DNA of 13,139 nucleotides from Verrucomicrobia bacterium UBA673 (GTDB lineage: Bacteria; Verrucomicrobiota; Verrucomicrobiia; Limisphaerales; UBA1096), in assembly GCA_002299785.1 (NCBI GenBank), contig DBNL01000164.1:1-13139 (forward strand). The letters are read 5' to 3'. A program made the translations under genes and the position numbers. Positions 12,201 to 13,139 of the stretch are shown here, one piece after another (within the stretch, counting starts at the first letter, position 1; each line of letters opens with the position of its first letter). The notes under the pieces were generated by a model. That model was not told where the DNA came from. It saw nothing but the letters and a program-made list of their open reading frames with translations, and searched no databases.

Positions 12201-13139
12201 TGTCGCGATTAACGCGGCTGGTGACAACATTGCCAACGAAGATGTTGTCGTGGAATTCCGCCGGCCAGTGATTGGACTGGTTGAAAACGATGCCGCACAG
12301 GCCGCTTGAGTTGTGAGTGTGCCGGATCACCGTGGGCGCAAAGCCCATGCCGTCGTGCGGCTTGCCGAAGCTTGGGTAATAGGCATCGCGAATGAGCTGA
12401 TAAATCGGCGAACTGTGACAGTCGGCGGTGTAAAAGTTTCCGAACGAATCGAGACACATGCCGAACGGGTTGACTTGCCCGAAGGTGAACTGCTGCACGC
12501 TTGAGCCGTCCAATTGAACCCGATACGTGTTACCGGAGTTCATCGTGATACTCGAGCCGTCGGTGGCGTTGACGGTGGTCGTGTTGTTGAAGCCGTGCGT
12601 GAGGTGCAGCCAGCCGTCAAGCCCGCGCGTGAATGACGACTGCATGCCGTGCGTGTCACGCTCGAAGCCAAGTGGCCCGTAAAGTTTCTCCCGCTTGTCC
12701 GCCGTGCCGTCGCCGTCGGTGTCTCGCAAAAACCAGATGTTTGGGATGCTCCAGGCAATCACGCCATCCCTGTACGGATAAATCCCGGTGGGGATGTTCA
12801 GGCCATCGGCGAAGGTCGTGAGCTTGTCGTAGGCACCATCGCCGTTGGAGTCCTCTAGAATCTTGATCGTATCGCGACCGGGTTGTCCAAGCGGCGCTGG
12901 GTACGGGTACTCGAGCGTGCTCGTGACCCACATCCGGCCGCGCTCGTCGAAGGCGAGATTCATCGGCTGGCCAATGTCCGGGCTGGCTGCGACCAACTCC
13001 ATCCGAAATCCGTCCGGAACGTCGAACAACTTCAGGCTTTCCGCAGTGTCAAGCGAGTCAGCCTTCCGAACCAACGCCTGAAAGTCTGGCCCGCTGAATG
13101 GATCAGCGACCGGCTTTTTCTTCATACCCTGCGCTTGGC
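9259..13139 (-). CDS. giant PVC-type heme-binding protein: beta-propeller, HEAT repeats, duplicated sandwich domain, cytochrome c (5' end probably outside window)
   Basis: An exported protein of the Pirellula/Verrucomicrobium type that couples a glucose dehydrogenase-like propeller to a C-terminal cytochrome c; its substrate is unknown. Residues are numbered from the ATG at 13125. About 35-380: six-bladed propeller (membrane-bound dehydrogenase domain), with calcium-loop-like DSNGDGAYD (92-100) and DTDGDGTAD (135-143), HGMQSSFTRGLDGWLH (159-174) and NPFGMCLDSFGNFYTADC (219-236). About 395-680: HEAT-like helices. 755-850 and 870-964: two copies of a beta-sandwich module, both opening LTGVLRS. 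About 975-1150: further HEAT-like helices. CSACH (1169-1173) is the heme site, with Met1265 as possible axial ligand, in the C-terminal domain typical of this family. The ATG at 13125 is probably not the start: the frame stays open to the edge, reads QAQG just before it, and no signal peptide follows. The gene converges on purC. Confidence 0.88.
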   Translation of the reverse strand, partial: QAQGMKKKPVADPFSGPDFQALVRKADSLDTAESLKLFDVPDGFRMELVAASPDIGQPMNLAFDERGRMWVTSTLEYPYPAPLGQPGRDTIKILEDSNGDGAYDKLTTFADGLNIPTGIYPYRDGVIAWSIPNIWFLRDTDGDGTADKREKLYGPLGFERDTHGMQSSFTRGLDGWLHLTHGFNNTTTVNATDGSSITMNSGNTYRVQLDGSSVQQFTFGQVNPFGMCLDSFGNFYTADCHSSPIYQLIRDAYYPSFGKPHDGMGFAPTVIRHTHNSSGLCGIVFNQSNHWPAEFHDNIFVGNVVTSRVNRDRIQWRGSSPKGTKLPDLIRTRDPWFRPVDLQFGPDGALYIADFYNRVIGHYEVRLDHPGRDREMGRIWRLVYNGPKGERLAKSVNLPAVPLDQAIAELASPLLARRMTATDYLADDVGQHAAAPLDQAMDRAGSKPELKAHGAWVLHRLGQLDEATHLRLAKDESELVRVHACRIAVVQKNWTSKTTAMVLAGLHDSSLQVRRAAADALSRQSNADHILPLLIALGQVPEIDEHLRHALRIALRNNLRAVDDPARFSELKNDPKNLRELMSVALSVNSPFAASLLLVNLHNAGIERGQLTIYLRHIARNAPPEGLDHLAAVVQKQFPGNLDFQAELLLAINEGIVQRGLTPSHGVLAWAEKLAGELLASTEAVGTHWIAEPAKGAPPSSIPWIVQTRSIPASMPKWKNHPHPDHPTASPWSPQVRSSNDGVTGLHYITSLPPGGESLTGVLRSVPFAMPAVLTFFINGHRGFPNDPAHEKNFVRLVDAKTGGELHRVYPPRNDTGVPVHWRLVRPREVLVEVVDGDTGTAFAWLGVARFSVSLEMFRHVDFLSSAAPGAERLTGVLRSREFAVPSQLRFLLAGHGSRPGKPKNQKKYIQLVEALTGRILQKTGCSSGETAQEIVWDLSAFTGRRAHFEIVDRDTRDEFAWVAAGGFEPNIAPLPTMAPRYLAKRQLAAAQIARDLKLTTVLEAVTGLATDPIAATSAREVAVSAILGNGNADQQASVASILEDGGQPRSLRLAVANGGAHLPVVRSRLVKALAQAPTDLQLKFALALVRNQLGVKALLGIVKSGQAPAGLLLDPQIKSSFPKSAAQRVAALTADLPMPTADRERLIADRVAAFRETGGEAVSGRTTFAAYCSACHQKGGEGGNIGPQLDGVSNRGVERLVEDILDPNRNVDVAFRYSIVKLKKGQKLLGLKRREVGESIVFADFAGEESSIAKADIVSQEQTSHSLMPEALGQAITPVDFSHLLEFLFAK
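10182..10193. repeat. exact palindrome copy in the heme-protein gene (Leu979-Ala-Lys)
   Basis: GCTTGGCCAAGT contains the perfect core CTTGGCCAAG (10183-10192). On the coding strand it is read TTG GCC AAG, giving RYLAKRQ at the junction between the second sandwich module and the helical region. Confidence 0.75.
11716..11756. repeat. two exact palindrome cores 33 bases apart in the HEAT region
   Basis: CTTGGCCAAG at 11716-11725 encodes Leu468-Ala-Lys, and TTGGCCAA at 11749-11756 encodes Leu457-Gly-Gln. Finding two exact cores so close together is notable. They lie in loop-like stretches between helices. Confidence 0.7.
11920..11933. repeat. near-perfect palindrome copy in the heme-protein gene
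   Basis: CGCTTGGTCAAGCG is self-complementary except for one central pair. It is read on the coding strand as CTT GAC CAA GCG (Leu-Asp-Gln-Ala), a different frame from the Leu-Ala-Lys copies. Confidence 0.55.
13131..13139. repeat. left half of a palindrome copy cut by the window edge
   Basis: The window ends in GCGCTTGGC, the first nine bases of the 16-base palindrome. Whether the other half follows cannot be seen. It would lie in the presumed signal-peptide region of the heme-protein gene. Confidence 0.4.

Noticed and set aside
1..13139. CRISPR array, insertion sequence or prophage genes
   Set aside because: No regularly spaced direct repeats, transposase, integrase or phage structural genes are visible. 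The iterated palindromes are irregularly spaced and lie inside genes as well as spacers.

Overview
The window looks like chromosomal DNA from the Planctomycetes-Verrucomicrobia-Chlamydiae (PVC) group, most likely a Verrucomicrobiota. The evidence is protein content. There is a DUF1501 protein beside a cytochrome-type PSCyt1/DUF1549/DUF1553 protein, a very large propeller-HEAT-cytochrome c protein of the Pirellula/Verrucomicrobium heme-binding type, a PhyH dioxygenase beside a Gfo/Idh/MocA oxidoreductase, and a small ankyrin lipoprotein ending in an 'LLRQHGGKTTEELKA' tail that I recall from Verrucomicrobia. GC content looks to be in the high fifties by eye. None of the intact genes has a clear Shine-Dalgarno sequence.

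Layout. Positions 1-465 hold the C-terminal end of a Uup-like ABC-F ATPase (+), which converges on an HU/IHF-family DNA-binding protein (505-849, -). A perfect hairpin at 458-480 can terminate both. Positions 992-4690 hold a two-gene minus-strand operon: the PSCyt1-DUF1549-DUF1553 gene first, then the Tat-exported DUF1501 gene. A divergent intergenic region of about 500 bp (4691-5208) has no convincing gene but contains strong hairpins. On the plus strand follow a PhyH Fe(II)/2-oxoglutarate dioxygenase (5209-6036), an AT-rich nested inverted repeat (6036-6119) and a Gfo/Idh/MocA oxidoreductase (6128-7207). Then come an ankyrin lipoprotein gene broken by two frameshifts (7268-7762), rsfS (7886-8260) and purC (8343-9233). 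The rest (9259 to beyond the right edge, -) is one giant heme-binding protein gene that probably starts outside the window.

How the genes fit together. Three secreted or periplasmic PVC-type proteins (DUF1501, PSCyt1-DUF1549-DUF1553, propeller-cytochrome c) and two soluble enzymes (PhyH, Gfo/Idh) share 13 kb with housekeeping genes for translation (uup, rsfS), nucleoid structure (HU/IHF) and purine synthesis (purC). A role of the first five in breaking down an external organic substrate is plausible from context but not shown by the sequence.

The most unusual signal is a short palindrome, core TTGGCCAA and full form GCGCTTGGCCAAGCGC, scattered through both genes and spacers. I count seven exact cores, against about 0.2 expected by chance, plus several degenerate copies. 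It behaves like a highly iterated palindrome comparable to cyanobacterial HIP1. In most coding copies it is read in the frame Leu-Ala-Lys.
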